Source: Prescottella equi
GTDB lineage: Bacteria > Actinomycetota > Actinomycetes > Mycobacteriales > Mycobacteriaceae
DNA: 64,000 bases
Direction of reading: 5' to 3'
NCBI RefSeq assembly: GCF_002094305.1
Contig: NZ_LWTX01000004.1
Location: 329,805-393,804 of the forward strand
The notes under the pieces were generated by a model that saw only the letters and a list, made by a program, of their open reading frames with translations, did not search any database and had not been told where the DNA came from. The translations under genes were made by a program, and so were the position numbers. Positions 20,237 to 29,669 of the stretch are shown here, one piece after another (position 1 is the first letter of the stretch; the number at the start of each line of letters is the position of its first letter).

Positions 20237-20707
20237 ATGACCGGTACGACGAACCAGGAAGCGGCCGTCGAGCTGCAGGCGACGATGTTCGACCTGCTGG
20301 GCCGCATGGCCGCACTCGAGCGGGACGTGTTCCGCACCGTCGGCGCGAGCGACGCCGAGTTCGCCGCCGCCCACCGCGCCGTGGTCGACTTCGCCGAGTT
20401 CACCCTGCGCCCGTGGCACCGGGCCACCGAGGAGTCGCTGTACCCGGCGGCCGCGCCGGTGGTCCGCGCGCAGCTGCTGGTCGAGGGACTGCTGGGCGAG
20501 TGGCAGACGGTGGAGCAGGCGTACTCGCGGCTGTCGTGCCCGAGCACCGACCGGGTGCGGGTGACCGCTGACATCTCTGCGCTGCGGGTGCTGCTGGTCG
20601 TCATGCTGGGCAAGTGCATGGACCTGCTGGTGCCGGCGCTCGCCGACGACGGCGTGCCGCTGGCCGATGCGGCGCAACGACTCGCGGCGGCTGTCGCGCA
20701 CGGATAG
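20237..20707 (+). CDS. Conserved hypothetical, degenerate hemerythrin (HHE)-like helical protein
   Basis: 156 residues from the ATG at 20237, preceded by GAGAGGA. It is predicted all-helical. The stretch FTLRPWHRATEESLYPAA resembles the second helix of HHE/hemerythrin domains (H-x-x-x-E-x-x-LYP), but other iron ligands, such as the early Asp-His, are absent (LERD in their place). Iron or oxygen binding is therefore doubtful. It is divergent from the lipoate ligase gene. About 245 bases follow before the DUF262 gene, without a recognisable element. Confidence 0.6.
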   Translation: MTGTTNQEAAVELQATMFDLLGRMAALERDVFRTVGASDAEFAAAHRAVVDFAEFTLRPWHRATEESLYPAAAPVVRAQLLVEGLLGEWQTVEQAYSRLSCPSTDRVRVTADISALRVLLVVMLGKCMDLLVPALADDGVPLADAAQRLAAAVAHG

Positions 20708-20951
20708 CCGCCTCAGATCCTCTCGACCGGAACAAGCTCTCCTGCAGATCGACTCACGGATGGCGTCCGGTCGACACTTCGGCGCCGCCGGCGCATGTCA
20801 GGAGCCGACTCCCTGCGGCGACCTCGGCCTCGACACGTCCGAGGGCTTTCGTCCCGACGTTCCGCCGGGACGGAACCGTCAGCACAGTTCGAGGGGTAGG
20901 TGCGATGGCAGCGACAACGCGATTGTCGGGTGACCGCCGGAGGCCTGCAAG

Positions 20952-22769
20952 ATGTGCACATCCGGCAGAATCACGAACGTGACCAAGTACAAGGTGATGC
21001 AGTCCGCCGTCTCTCAACTTCTCGAGGACGTCCGCCGCGACCACATTGCCATTCCTGAACTGCAGCGACCGTTCGTGTGGGACAGCGTGAAGGTTCGCGA
21101 CCTCCTGGACTCTCTCTACAAGGGCTATCCGGTCGGCTACTTGATCACGTGGCAGTCCGTGGGCGCGAACCTCAAAGGGGGACAGGTTGCCGCGCACCAG
21201 CAGATCCTCATCGACGGTCAGCAGCGCGTCACCGCCTTGCGTGCCGCGGTGGCCGGACTCCCCGTCGTCGACAAGCAGTACAAGCCTGTCCGGATCCGCA
21301 TCGCGTTCAACCCCGTCAAGGAAGAGTTCGCGACCCTCACGCCGGTGATCGACAGGAATCCACAGTGGATCTCCGATGTCAGCGAACTATTCACCGCCAC
21401 ATCCACGTTCGGGTTCGTCAAGAACTACCTCGAAGCGAATCCCGATGTCGATGTCAGCACAGTCGAGTCCGCCATCTCGGCTCTCGAAGCGATCAAGACT
21501 GCACAGATCGGCATCATCTCCCTCAACGACGATCTCGACGTCGAGACGGTGTCAGAGATCTTCATCCGCATCAACTCCAAGGGTGTCCCGCTGAGCAGCG
21601 CGGACTTCGCGATGAGCAAGATCGCCACCTACGGGGAGCGTGGCCGCAACATTCGCAAGCTGATCGACTACTTCTGTCACCTCGCCGTGGCCCCGCATGC
21701 CTTCGACGACATCGAGAACAACGACGTCGAGTTCGCGTCGTCGCCGTATCTGAAAGCGATCCGGTGGTTGAAGGATGATTCCGAGGACCTGTACGACCCG
21801 TCGTACGGCGACCTGATTCGTGTGGCAGGACTCGTCGGATTCAGCCGGGGCAAGGCGTCGTCGATCGTCAGCGAGCTATCTGGACGCGACCCGGAGACGC
21901 GCAAAGTGGACGAGGCCCGAATTCCGGCTGCCTATGACGTCCTCGAGTCCGCGCTCCTCGAAATCGTGAAGAAGTACCACTTCGAAAACTTTGTGATGAC
22001 GATCAAGTCGGCCGGTTTCATCACGCCACGGATGATCGGGTCGAAGAACGCCCTGAACTTCGCGTACGCGTTGTACCTGCGACTGCGCGCCGACGAGTCA
22101 CTGTCCGAGGGTGAACGCAAACGCATCGTCCGCCGCTGGTTCGTGATGTCAATGCTCACGGGACGACATTCGGGCAGTTTTGAGTCCCGGTGGGAGCAGG
22201 ACATCCGCCGCATCGACGCACTCGGGCCGGCCGCCTACTTGAAGCAGATCGAAGAATCCGAGCTGACGGATGGATTCTGGGAGGTGGCTCTTCCCGGCAA
22301 CCTCGAGACGACCAGCACTGCCAGCCCCTACTTTCAAACGTTCCTCGCGGCACAGGTATCAACCGGAGCCCGCGGCTTCCTGTCCAAGAGCATCACCGTC
22401 GCCGCGATGCACGAGCAGTCCGGCGACATCCACCACGTGGTACCGAAGGACTACCTGCAGAAGAACGGGTATGCGGACAGGGCCACCTACAACCAGGTTG
22501 CCAACCTGGCACTGACCGAGACCTCGATCAACATCAGCATCAGCAACAAACCTCCAACCCGCTACATGGCGGAGGTCCGGGAGCAGATCGCCTCGAACGA
22601 CCTGACGCTGGGCGAGCTGATCGACGCAGACGATCTGGCGAAGAATCTCCGAGAGAACGCGATTCCCGCCGACATCGCGACGGTCACGGCCGCTTCGTAC
22701 CCCGAGTTCCTCGCGTCCCGGCGAGCGTTGATGGCCGAGACCATCCGGTTGTACTTCGATCGGTTGTGA
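20952..22769 (+). CDS. DUF262-HNH (GmrSD-like) putative modification-dependent restriction nuclease
   Basis: 605 residues. The N-terminal DUF262 domain has IPELQRPFVW (34-43) and the NTPase/ParB-like motif IDGQQRVTAL (87-96; DGQQR). The C-terminal DUF1524-type HNH nuclease has DIHHVVPKDYL (492-502), followed by the Asn-containing YNQVANLALTE. This is the single-chain architecture of GmrSD/BrxU type IV enzymes and of SspE, which act on phage with modified DNA or on DNA lacking phosphorothioation. No dnd/ssp or BREX partner is nearby. GGAGG lies eight bases before the ATG. A/T-richer codons than the neighbours suggest horizontal acquisition. Defence function is inferred from the family. Confidence 0.85.
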   Translation: MCTSGRITNVTKYKVMQSAVSQLLEDVRRDHIAIPELQRPFVWDSVKVRDLLDSLYKGYPVGYLITWQSVGANLKGGQVAAHQQILIDGQQRVTALRAAVAGLPVVDKQYKPVRIRIAFNPVKEEFATLTPVIDRNPQWISDVSELFTATSTFGFVKNYLEANPDVDVSTVESAISALEAIKTAQIGIISLNDDLDVETVSEIFIRINSKGVPLSSADFAMSKIATYGERGRNIRKLIDYFCHLAVAPHAFDDIENNDVEFASSPYLKAIRWLKDDSEDLYDPSYGDLIRVAGLVGFSRGKASSIVSELSGRDPETRKVDEARIPAAYDVLESALLEIVKKYHFENFVMTIKSAGFITPRMIGSKNALNFAYALYLRLRADESLSEGERKRIVRRWFVMSMLTGRHSGSFESRWEQDIRRIDALGPAAYLKQIEESELTDGFWEVALPGNLETTSTASPYFQTFLAAQVSTGARGFLSKSITVAAMHEQSGDIHHVVPKDYLQKNGYADRATYNQVANLALTETSINISISNKPPTRYMAEVREQIASNDLTLGELIDADDLAKNLRENAIPADIATVTAASYPEFLASRRALMAETIRLYFDRL

Positions 22770-22920
22770 CGGTCCGATGACTGCAGGTACCGCGAACAAC
22801 GCGGCGTGGAGGTTGTTCTCGCCCTTCACGATCCCCGAGATGTCGCCGCAACCTAGTTCCTGCAGGCACGCCTGGTTGGCGCCCGGCCGCGCCGGTGCCG
22901 GATTCTCGATGAGCTCGGCG

Positions 22921-22945
22921 GCCCGCAGCGTCATACGCTGCGGGC
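22921..22945. terminator. Hairpin between the DUF262 gene and the convergent VOC gene
   Basis: The arms GCCCGCAGCG (22921-22930) and CGCTGCGGGC (22936-22945) pair perfectly around TCATA. It is placed to end transcripts from both sides; there is no T-tract. Confidence 0.7.
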
Positions 22946-22962
22946 CCTCCGCCGCCGGCCGA

Positions 22963-23319
22963 CTACTTCCGGGCGAGCGGGCTGTAGAAGACCAGCCCGT
23001 TGCCCTGGTTGTCGTAGACGACGGCGCGCCGCTCGTGCGCGTCGTCGTACGGGCCCTTCACGATGGCCCCGCCGCCGTCCTCGATCGCCTTCGCCGCGGA
23101 GTCGACGTCGGCGGTCTTGATGCCGACGACGACCTTCCCGGGGATCGGGTGGTCCACCGAGGTCGCGAGCGCGATCGTCACCGATTCCCCGTCGAGCGCG
23201 GCGAAGTGCGCGCCGTCGCGGAACTTGAGGGTCATCCCGAGGGTCTCGGTGTAGAACCGGATCGACTCGTCCAGGTTCTCGGTCGACAGCATGATCATCT
23301 TGGCGTCGTAGTCGCTCAC
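22963..23319 (-). CDS. VOC (glyoxalase/bleomycin-resistance) superfamily protein
   Basis: 118 residues, the size of a single VOC monomer with two beta-alpha-beta-beta-beta modules. Typical features are NLDESIRFYTETLGM near the N-terminus and a closing DNQGNGLVFYSP. The GTG at 23319 is preceded by AGGAGG at good spacing; an ATG ten codons upstream would overlap that site. VOC proteins bind a metal or substrate in a dimer cleft and include lyases, dioxygenases and drug-binding proteins. The substrate cannot be told. The upstream motif shared with the pirin gene hints at a common stress regulator. Confidence 0.82.
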   Translation of the reverse strand: MSDYDAKMIMLSTENLDESIRFYTETLGMTLKFRDGAHFAALDGESVTIALATSVDHPIPGKVVVGIKTADVDSAAKAIEDGGGAIVKGPYDDAHERRAVVYDNQGNGLVFYSPLARK

Positions 23320-23333
23320 GGATACCTCCTGTG

Positions 23334-23349
23334 GTTGATCAACTTTCAA
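23334..23349. promoter_or_regulatory. Possible operator upstream of the VOC gene
   Basis: GTTGATCAACTTTCAA contains the ten-base palindrome GTTGATCAAC and shares AACTTTCAA with the pirin upstream element. It abuts the ribosome binding site, so a bound protein would block initiation of a short-leader transcript. Confidence 0.35.
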
Positions 23350-23455
23350 TCGACACGAAACGGCACATGCCGGACAGGGTCAACTTCGGTGCGAGAAAAG
23401 GGACCTTCGACCCCACCCGTCCGCGCCGATGCCAGCCGCGATCGTCCGGCGATGA

Positions 23456-23863
23456 TCACCCCGGCAAGAAGCTGAAGCGCACCCGGCGAATGCGGTTGTC
23501 GATGTTGGTGTCGACGAGGCAGACCGACTGCCAGGTGCCGGTGGCCAGGGCGCCGTCGAGCACCGGAACCGACACGAACGGCGGAATGAAAGCCGGTAGC
23601 ACGTGGTCGCGGCCGTGGCCGTGGCTGCCGTGCCGGTGCCGCCAGCGGTCGTCGCGGGGCAACAGCAGGTCGATCGCGGCGAGCAGGTCATCATCGCTAC
23701 CGGCTCCGGTCTCGATGACGGCGAGACCGGCGGTGGCGTGCGGCACCCAGACGTGCAATAGGCCGTCACCGGCGGCGGCGTCGAGGAATTGCTCGATGTC
23801 CCGGGTCAGGTCGTAGACCACTGGCCTGTCGCCCGTGCGGACCTCGATCTCGGTGCTGAACAT
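23456..23863 (-). CDS. YjbQ/UPF0047 family protein
   Basis: 135 residues from the ATG at 23863, the usual family length; a GTG two codons upstream is also possible. The signature is complete: HVWVPHATAGLAVIE, with GADDDLL-like acidic residues, the His-rich HRHGSHGHGRDHV, and GTWQSVCLVDTNID near the end. UPF0047 proteins are small trimeric enzymes with a His/Asp metal site. E. coli YjbQ shows weak thiamine-phosphate synthase activity in vivo, but its real role is unsettled. It stands alone here. Confidence 0.88.
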   Translation of the reverse strand: MFSTEIEVRTGDRPVVYDLTRDIEQFLDAAAGDGLLHVWVPHATAGLAVIETGAGSDDDLLAAIDLLLPRDDRWRHRHGSHGHGRDHVLPAFIPPFVSVPVLDGALATGTWQSVCLVDTNIDNRIRRVRFSFLPG

Positions 23864-24274
23864 GCCCACGACAGTAACCGCCTCAGTTCCAACAGTTCGG
23901 ACGCCGAGTTCGTCACCTCGTAGTCGGTGTACGGATCGAAATCGGGATGCACAACCCCAAGCCCCGCCGCACACCACCGACTACCGACCGGTACCATTCA
24001 CGCACGATCGGCCAACTCGCCTTTCGTGATCGATCCCGCCTCCCGACGAGCACCTTCTCGTCGCCCGCGGGCGGCGCCCACCTCACGCGCCTCAGCTGTG
24101 CAGCCCCGTTCTGCCGCTGTTTTCGTCGATACCCGGACAGCCGTACCGAAACCGATCTCCCTCGCGAAGCTACTCCCGGGTAACATCAATGTCGTCCCGT
24201 TCGGCGTCCCCGCATTTCCCAGGGAACTGTCCCTGCCCGAGGCGCCGCAGGTACCGGAAAAGTGAGGCAGTTCA
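23864..24274. other. 411-base intergenic region upstream of malate synthase
   Basis: Separates the divergent yjbQ and glcB genes and must carry both promoters. An open frame on the plus strand ends at 24265 with a plausible-looking stretch (VDTRTAVPKPISLAKLLPGN), but it has no clear start, ribosome site or recognisable homologue, so I do not call it. I found no RamB- or cAMP-type site that I could defend. Confidence 0.4.
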
Positions 24275-26458
24275 ATGACTGAACGCGTGCAGGTCGGTGG
24301 TCTTCAGGTCGCCAAGGTTCTCTACGACTTCGTGAACGATGAGGCTCTTCCGGGCACCGGCGTTTCCGCCGAGGCGTTCTGGGAGGGTGCGGGCAAGGTG
24401 TTCGCCGACCTGGCCCCCAAGAACAAGGCACTGCTCGCCAAGCGCGACGACCTGCAGGCGCAGATCGACGCGTGGCATCGCGAGCGGGCGGGCAAGCCGC
24501 TCGACGCCGCCGAGTACAAGGCGTTCCTGCAGGAGATCGGCTACCTGCTGCCCGAGCCCGAGCCGTTCCAGGTCGCGACCGAGAACGTCGACGCCGAGAT
24601 CGCCACGACCGCCGGCCCGCAGCTTGTCGTCCCGGTCCTCAATGCCCGCTTCGCCCTGAACGCGTCCAACGCCCGCTGGGGTTCGCTGTACGACGCGCTC
24701 TACGGCACCGACGCGATCTCCGAGGACGGTGGCGCGGAGAAGGGTAAGGGCTACAACAAGGTGCGCGGCGACAAGGTCATCGCGTGGGCCCGCAATTTCC
24801 TGGACACGGCGGCACCCCTGGCGAAGGGCTCGCACACCGAGGCCACCCGCTACTTCGTGGTCGACGGCAAGCTGGCCGTCGAACTGGGCGGCGAGGTCGT
24901 GACGACTCTGGCCGAGCCGGAGAAGTTCGTCGGCTACCTCGGCGACGGTGACCACCCCACCTCGGTGCTGCTGCGCAACAACGGCCTGCACGTCGAGATC
25001 GAGATCGACCCGACGTCCCCGATCGGCAAGACCGACGGTGCCGGCGTCAAGGACGTCGTGCTCGAGTCGGCGATCACCACGATCATGGACTTCGAGGACT
25101 CGGTGGCCGCGGTCGACGCCGACGACAAGGTCGTCGGGTACCGGAACTGGCTGGGGCTCAACCGCGGCGACCTGTCGGAGTCGTTCGACAAGGGCGGCAA
25201 GACCGTCACCCGCACGCTCAACGGCGACCGCACCTACACCACGCCGGACGGTGAGGAGCTGACCCTGCACGGGCGCTCGCTGCTGTTCGTCCGCAACGTC
25301 GGACACCTGATGACGAACCCGGCGATCCTCGACGCCGACGGCAACGAACTGCCCGAGGGCATCCTCGACGCGCTGATCACCAGCGCGTGCGCGATCCACG
25401 GCCTGAGCATCGACGACGACCACGGCCCGCTGAACAACTCGCGCACCGGCTCGATCTACATCGTCAAGCCCAAGCAGCACGGCCCCGAGGAGGTGGCCTT
25501 CACCACCGAGCTGTTCGGCCGCGTCGAAGAGGTCCTGGGTCTGCCGGCGAACACCCTCAAGGTCGGCATCATGGACGAGGAGCGGCGCACCACCGTCAAC
25601 CTCGCGGCCTGCATCAAGGAAGCGGACCAGCGGGTGGTGTTCATCAACACCGGCTTCCTCGACCGCACCGGAGACGAGATCCACACCTCGATGGAGGCCG
25701 GCGCGATGGTGCGCAAGGCCGACATGAAGAAGCAGACGTGGATCGCCGCGTACGAGGACTGGAACGTCGACACCGGCCTCGCGACCGGTCTGCAGGGCAA
25801 GGCTCAGATCGGTAAGGGCATGTGGGCCATGACCGATCTGATGGCCGACATGCTCGAGCAGAAGATCGGTCACCCCCGCTCCGGCGCCAACACCGCGTGG
25901 GTGCCGTCGCCGACCGGCGCGACACTGCACGCCACGCACTACCACCAGGTGGACGTGTTCGCGGTCCAGGACCAGCTGAAGGGCAAGCCCCGCGCGACGG
26001 TCGACGAGATCCTCACGATCCCGCTCGCCCCGTCCACCGACTGGTCCGACGCCGAGAAGCAGCAGGAACTCGACAACAACTGCCAGTCGATCCTCGGCTA
26101 CGTGGTGCGCTGGATCGACGCCGGCGTCGGCTGCTCCAAGGTGCCCGACATCCACGACGTCGCACTCATGGAGGACCGGGCGACGCTGCGCATCTCGAGC
26201 CAGCTGCTGGCCAACTGGCTGCGGCACGGCATCGTCACCGAGGCCGACGTCGTCGCGAGCCTCGAGCGGATGGCGCCGGTCGTCGACCGCCAGAACGAGG
26301 GCGACGCGTCGTACCGTCCGATGGCCCCGGACTTCGACTCCAACATCGCCTTCCAGGCGGCCAAGGAACTGATCCTCGAGGGCGGCAAGCAGCCCAGCGG
26401 CTACACCGAGCCGATCCTGCACCGCCGTCGTCGCGAGTACAAGGCCGCCAACGCCTGA
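24275..26458 (+). CDS. glcB: Malate synthase G
   Basis: Condenses glyoxylate with acetyl-CoA to malate in the glyoxylate shunt, allowing growth on acetate and fatty acids. 727 residues, the normal isoform G length (AceB-type enzymes are ~530). Visible marks are the TIM-barrel segment [28 protein letters not shown], the Mg-site region [18 protein letters not shown] [14 protein letters not shown], and the C-terminal catalytic plug. The ATG at 24275 follows GTGAGG by eight bases. The following VWA gene matches the order glcB-Rv1836c in M. tuberculosis. A perfect long hairpin follows the stop. Confidence 0.97.
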   Translation: MTERVQVGGLQVAKVLYDFVNDEALPGTGVSAEAFWEGAGKVFADLAPKNKALLAKRDDLQAQIDAWHRERAGKPLDAAEYKAFLQEIGYLLPEPEPFQVATENVDAEIATTAGPQLVVPVLNARFALNASNARWGSLYDALYGTDAISEDGGAEKGKGYNKVRGDKVIAWARNFLDTAAPLAKGSHTEATRYFVVDGKLAVELGGEVVTTLAEPEKFVGYLGDGDHPTSVLLRNNGLHVEIEIDPTSPIGKTDGAGVKDVVLESAITTIMDFEDSVAAVDADDKVVGYRNWLGLNRGDLSESFDKGGKTVTRTLNGDRTYTTPDGEELTLHGRSLLFVRNVGHLMTNPAILDADGNELPEGILDALITSACAIHGLSIDDDHGPLNNSRTGSIYIVKPKQHGPEEVAFTTELFGRVEEVLGLPANTLKVGIMDEERRTTVNLAACIKEADQRVVFINTGFLDRTGDEIHTSMEAGAMVRKADMKKQTWIAAYEDWNVDTGLATGLQGKAQIGKGMWAMTDLMADMLEQKIGHPRSGANTAWVPSPTGATLHATHYHQVDVFAVQDQLKGKPRATVDEILTIPLAPSTDWSDAEKQQELDNNCQSILGYVVRWIDAGVGCSKVPDIHDVALMEDRATLRISSQLLANWLRHGIVTEADVVASLERMAPVVDRQNEGDASYRPMAPDFDSNIAFQAAKELILEGGKQPSGYTEPILHRRRREYKAANA

Positions 26459-26471
26459 TCCTCGCGCGCGC

Positions 26472-26515
26472 CGCCCGCGGCCCCGGCACCGTCACAGGTG
26501 CCGGGGCCGCGGGCG
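26472..26515 (+). terminator. Long hairpin terminator after glcB
   Basis: The 19-base arms at 26472-26490 and 26497-26515 (CGCCCGCGGCCCCGGCACC and its complement) pair perfectly around a six-base loop. It lies 14 bases after the malate synthase stop. Confidence 0.85.
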
Positions 26516-26605
26516 TTCGAGGTGTCCGTATTCGTCACTAGACTGCGTTCGTCGGGACCGGTCGGGCGCCGGTCCGACGCGGTAGAGAGCAAGGCGGTTT
26601 TCCAC

Positions 26606-28351
26606 GTGGGGCAGCATCGCAGTGATCGACGCACCCGCGGCGTCAGCAAGGGACCGGTCATCGCGTTGGTGTCGGTGGTCGTGATCGTGCTCGGCGTCGT
26701 CGGCTGGTTCCAGCTCAGGGACCGCGCGAGCAGTCAGGGGACGGCGGCGGCGGGCGCATGCGTCGAGGGCGAGGTCCGACTCGACGTCGCCGCGGACCCG
26801 AGCATCGCCGCCCCGGTCCGCGATCTCGCCGCCCGGTTCACCGACACCCTGCCGGTGGTCCGCGACCACTGCGTGTCGGTGACCGTGTACGACGCTCCGA
26901 CCGCAGCGGTGACCGAGGCACTCGCCGCGGCGCCGGACGGTCCGTGGCAGGAAGATCTCGGTCCGGCTCCGGCGCTGTGGATCCCGGCGAGCGGCACCGC
27001 GATCGACCGCCTCGCAGGGGCCGGCTTGGTGGACGGCAGCCCCAAGCCACTTGCCTCGAGTCCGGTGGTCGTCGTCGCGCCCGAGGACCTCGCGGCGGCG
27101 CTCACGGCGTCCGGGACCGGGTGGCAGAACCTCCCCGCCCTGCAGAGCGGCAAGGACTCGCTCGACGGGATCGGCCTGCGCGGCTGGGGCGGTCTGAAGC
27201 TCGCCCTGCCGGCCGGACCGGATTCCGCCGCCGCGCTCGACGCCGTGGCCGCCGCGACGGCGAACGCCGGAACCGGCCCCCTCGACGAGACACAGGCAGC
27301 GTCCCCCCAGGTGGTCGCCGCGGTCGGCGCTCTCGCCAACGGCAGCAAGGCCATCGACGCCGCACCCGCCACCACCGCCGATGCCGTCGAGCTCCTCGCC
27401 GGCCGGTCGGATCCCGCGTCCGCCCCGGTCCACGCAGTGCCCGCCACCGAGCAGCAGCTGTACGCCGCCGGCGACGACGCGCGCGGCCTCGTCGCCTACG
27501 CACCGGCGGGCGCGACTCCGGTCCTCGACCACCCCGCCACGATCCTCGCCACGCCGTGGGTCGACGAGACGCGCGGCCGTGCAGCCGCACAGTTCGTCGA
27601 CTTCATGCGGCAGCCGGAATCGGTGCAACAGTTCGTGGACGCGGGGTTCCGCGTCGGGGACCGCACGCCTGCGGCCACCGACCGCACACCGATGCCCGAG
27701 CTGGGACAGGTGCTCACCCCCGCCACGGGGGCCGCTGCCACGCGGCTCGCGCAGACGTTCGCGAATCCGGCCGTCCCGCAGGCAACCACGATCCTGCTCG
27801 ACGTCTCCGGGTCGATGGACTACACCGACGGAGACGGCACCCGGCTGAGCAACACCGTCGACGCGCTGTCCGCTCGGATCGTGGCACTGCCCACATCGTC
27901 CGACGTGGGGCTGTGGGTGTACAGCCGCGGCCTCGACGGTGCCAAACCGTACCTGGTGAAGGTGCCGACCGGGCCGCTGTCGGACGGCGACCGCAGGCAG
28001 CGGATCGAGGCGGCGCTGCGGTCGCTGCGTCCGGCCACCGCGACGTCGACCTACGCGTCGGTGATTGCGGCGCACGACAGTGCGGTGGACGGGTTCGTCG
28101 ACGGTCGCCCCAACTCGGTGCTGCTCGTCACCGACGGACCCAACGACGACACCTCGGTCGGAACTCAGAAGCTCATGCAGTCGCTGACCGGCGCGGCACA
28201 CCCCGTGCGGGTCGACGTCGTCTCGATCGGCGAGAACAGCGATCAGGCGACGCTCCGGTCGATGGCGGACCGCACCGGCGGCACGCTGATCGCCGTACCG
28301 TCCACGCAGGGTCCCGCCCTCGGGGACGCGTTCGCGAAGACGCTGTCGTAG
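26606..28351 (+). CDS. Membrane-anchored von Willebrand factor A domain protein
   Basis: 581 residues from the GTG at 26606; earlier in-frame starts lie inside the glcB terminator. A short basic N-terminus precedes one membrane helix (IALVSVVVIVLGVVGW). About residues 55-370 resemble an extracellular solute-binding protein-like fold, and the C-terminal ~200 residues are a VWA domain with the MIDAS motif DVSGSM and the later LLVTDGPND. The bulk should lie outside the membrane. It corresponds to Rv1836c of M. tuberculosis, of unknown function. The metallophosphoesterase gene starts two bases after its stop, so they form an operon. Confidence 0.85.
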   Translation: MGQHRSDRRTRGVSKGPVIALVSVVVIVLGVVGWFQLRDRASSQGTAAAGACVEGEVRLDVAADPSIAAPVRDLAARFTDTLPVVRDHCVSVTVYDAPTAAVTEALAAAPDGPWQEDLGPAPALWIPASGTAIDRLAGAGLVDGSPKPLASSPVVVVAPEDLAAALTASGTGWQNLPALQSGKDSLDGIGLRGWGGLKLALPAGPDSAAALDAVAAATANAGTGPLDETQAASPQVVAAVGALANGSKAIDAAPATTADAVELLAGRSDPASAPVHAVPATEQQLYAAGDDARGLVAYAPAGATPVLDHPATILATPWVDETRGRAAAQFVDFMRQPESVQQFVDAGFRVGDRTPAATDRTPMPELGQVLTPATGAAATRLAQTFANPAVPQATTILLDVSGSMDYTDGDGTRLSNTVDALSARIVALPTSSDVGLWVYSRGLDGAKPYLVKVPTGPLSDGDRRQRIEAALRSLRPATATSTYASVIAAHDSAVDGFVDGRPNSVLLVTDGPNDDTSVGTQKLMQSLTGAAHPVRVDVVSIGENSDQATLRSMADRTGGTLIAVPSTQGPALGDAFAKTLS

Positions 28352-28353
28352 CC

Positions 28354-29502
28354 GTGATCCGCATCGCGATCTTCGGGGCCTTCCTCGCGCTGGTCAGCTA
28401 CTGGGTGCACCGCCGTCTGGTACGCGCGACCGGGCTGACCGGACGGCCGGCCCGCGCCGTCGACGTCACGCTGATCGTGCTGTGGGTGCTGGCGCTCGTC
28501 GGGGTCGGTAGCGGTGAGGTGTTCGACCCGGCCTGGGCGCGGATCCCCGGCTTCGTCGGCTGGGTATGGCTTGCGGCTCTGCTCTACCTCGTGCTCGGGT
28601 TGATACTGGTCGGCGCCGGGTCTGGTGTCGCACGCCTCGCCGGACGCCCGCAGCCCACCGACCCGTCCCGCCGCCGGGTGTTGCGCGGTGCCACGGCCGC
28701 GGTGACGGTCGCCGCGATCGGTGCCGCGGGCTACGGCGTCGTCGAGGCCCACACTCCCCGGATCCAGCGGGTCCGGGTACCGCTGCGGCGCCTGCCGAGC
28801 GAGTTCGCCGGCATGCGCATCGCCCTCGTGACGGACCTGCACGTCGGTCCGTCCCGCGGAATCGGGTTCACGCGCAAGGTCGTCGATCTCGTCAACGCCC
28901 AGAAGCCCGAGCTGGTCCTGCTCGGCGGCGACCTCGTCGACGGCACCGTCGCGAAGGTCGGCCGCGACCTGGAGCCGTTGCGGGATCTGCGGGCCCCGCT
29001 GGGCGTGTTCGGGGTTAGCGGCAACCACGAGTTCTACGCGGGCGACGGCGGCCGCTGGCTGGATCTGTGGGACACGCTCGGTATCCGCACGCTGCGCAAC
29101 GAGCGCGTCGAGATCCACCGCGGCGGCGGGGTTATCGACCTGGCCGGCATCCATGACCACACCTCCCCCGCGCCCTACGAACCGAATCTTCCGGCCGCGC
29201 TCGCCGGACGCGACCCCGACCGCTTCGTGCTGCTCCTCGCACACCAGCCGAAGCAGGCGGTCGAGGCGTCCGAACTCGGGGTGGACCTGCAACTGTCGGG
29301 TCACACACACGGTGGCCAGATGTGGCCGCTGGGGTATCTCGTCCCCCTGCAGCAGCCGTCGGTGACCGGCCTCGACCGGGTGGGCGACACCGTGCTGTAC
29401 ACGACGCGCGGGGCAGGCGCGTGGGGACCGCCCGTTCGGGTCGGTGTGCCACCGGAGATCACCATCCTCGAACTCGCGAGCCGCCCGCAACCGTCCCGCT
29501 GA
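28354..29502 (+). CDS. Membrane metallophosphoesterase (YkuE-like)
   Basis: 382 residues from the GTG two bases after the VWA stop. The N-terminal ~150 residues hold about four membrane helices. The calcineurin-like phosphoesterase domain follows with all metal motifs: TDLHVG, GGDLVDG, GNHEFY, LAHQP and GHTHGGQ. Related B. subtilis YkuE is a secreted metal-dependent phosphoesterase. Substrates may be lipid or nucleotide phosphates at the envelope, which is inferred from the family and topology. Confidence 0.9.
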   Translation: MIRIAIFGAFLALVSYWVHRRLVRATGLTGRPARAVDVTLIVLWVLALVGVGSGEVFDPAWARIPGFVGWVWLAALLYLVLGLILVGAGSGVARLAGRPQPTDPSRRRVLRGATAAVTVAAIGAAGYGVVEAHTPRIQRVRVPLRRLPSEFAGMRIALVTDLHVGPSRGIGFTRKVVDLVNAQKPELVLLGGDLVDGTVAKVGRDLEPLRDLRAPLGVFGVSGNHEFYAGDGGRWLDLWDTLGIRTLRNERVEIHRGGGVIDLAGIHDHTSPAPYEPNLPAALAGRDPDRFVLLLAHQPKQAVEASELGVDLQLSGHTHGGQMWPLGYLVPLQQPSVTGLDRVGDTVLYTTRGAGAWGPPVRVGVPPEITILELASRPQPSR

Positions 29503-29669
29503 CCGGGCGTGCAGTGCGGGCACGGGTGAAGTCGCGGGTGACAAACGACGTGACACGCGCCCACCACTGGTTGGTTCGCCCGATATGTGCGTGGATGAGA
29601 GTTCTGCCGATCCTCCATGCCCCCACCTTCTCTGCAGATGCGGTCGGTCGCCGAAACCGAAGGACACCC

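Noticed and set aside
20708..20951. tRNA or attachment site next to the DUF262 nuclease gene
   Set aside because: No tRNA-like cloverleaf or flanking direct repeat was found by eye in the 244 bases upstream or near the terminator downstream.
23927..24265. 112-codon plus-strand open frame upstream of glcB
   Set aside because: No ribosome binding site at a start, composition changes along its length and no recognisable domain; left as intergenic with a note.
24272..26422. 716-codon minus-strand open frame opposite malate synthase
   Set aside because: Shadow of glcB, whose sense translation is an unmistakable full-length malate synthase G.
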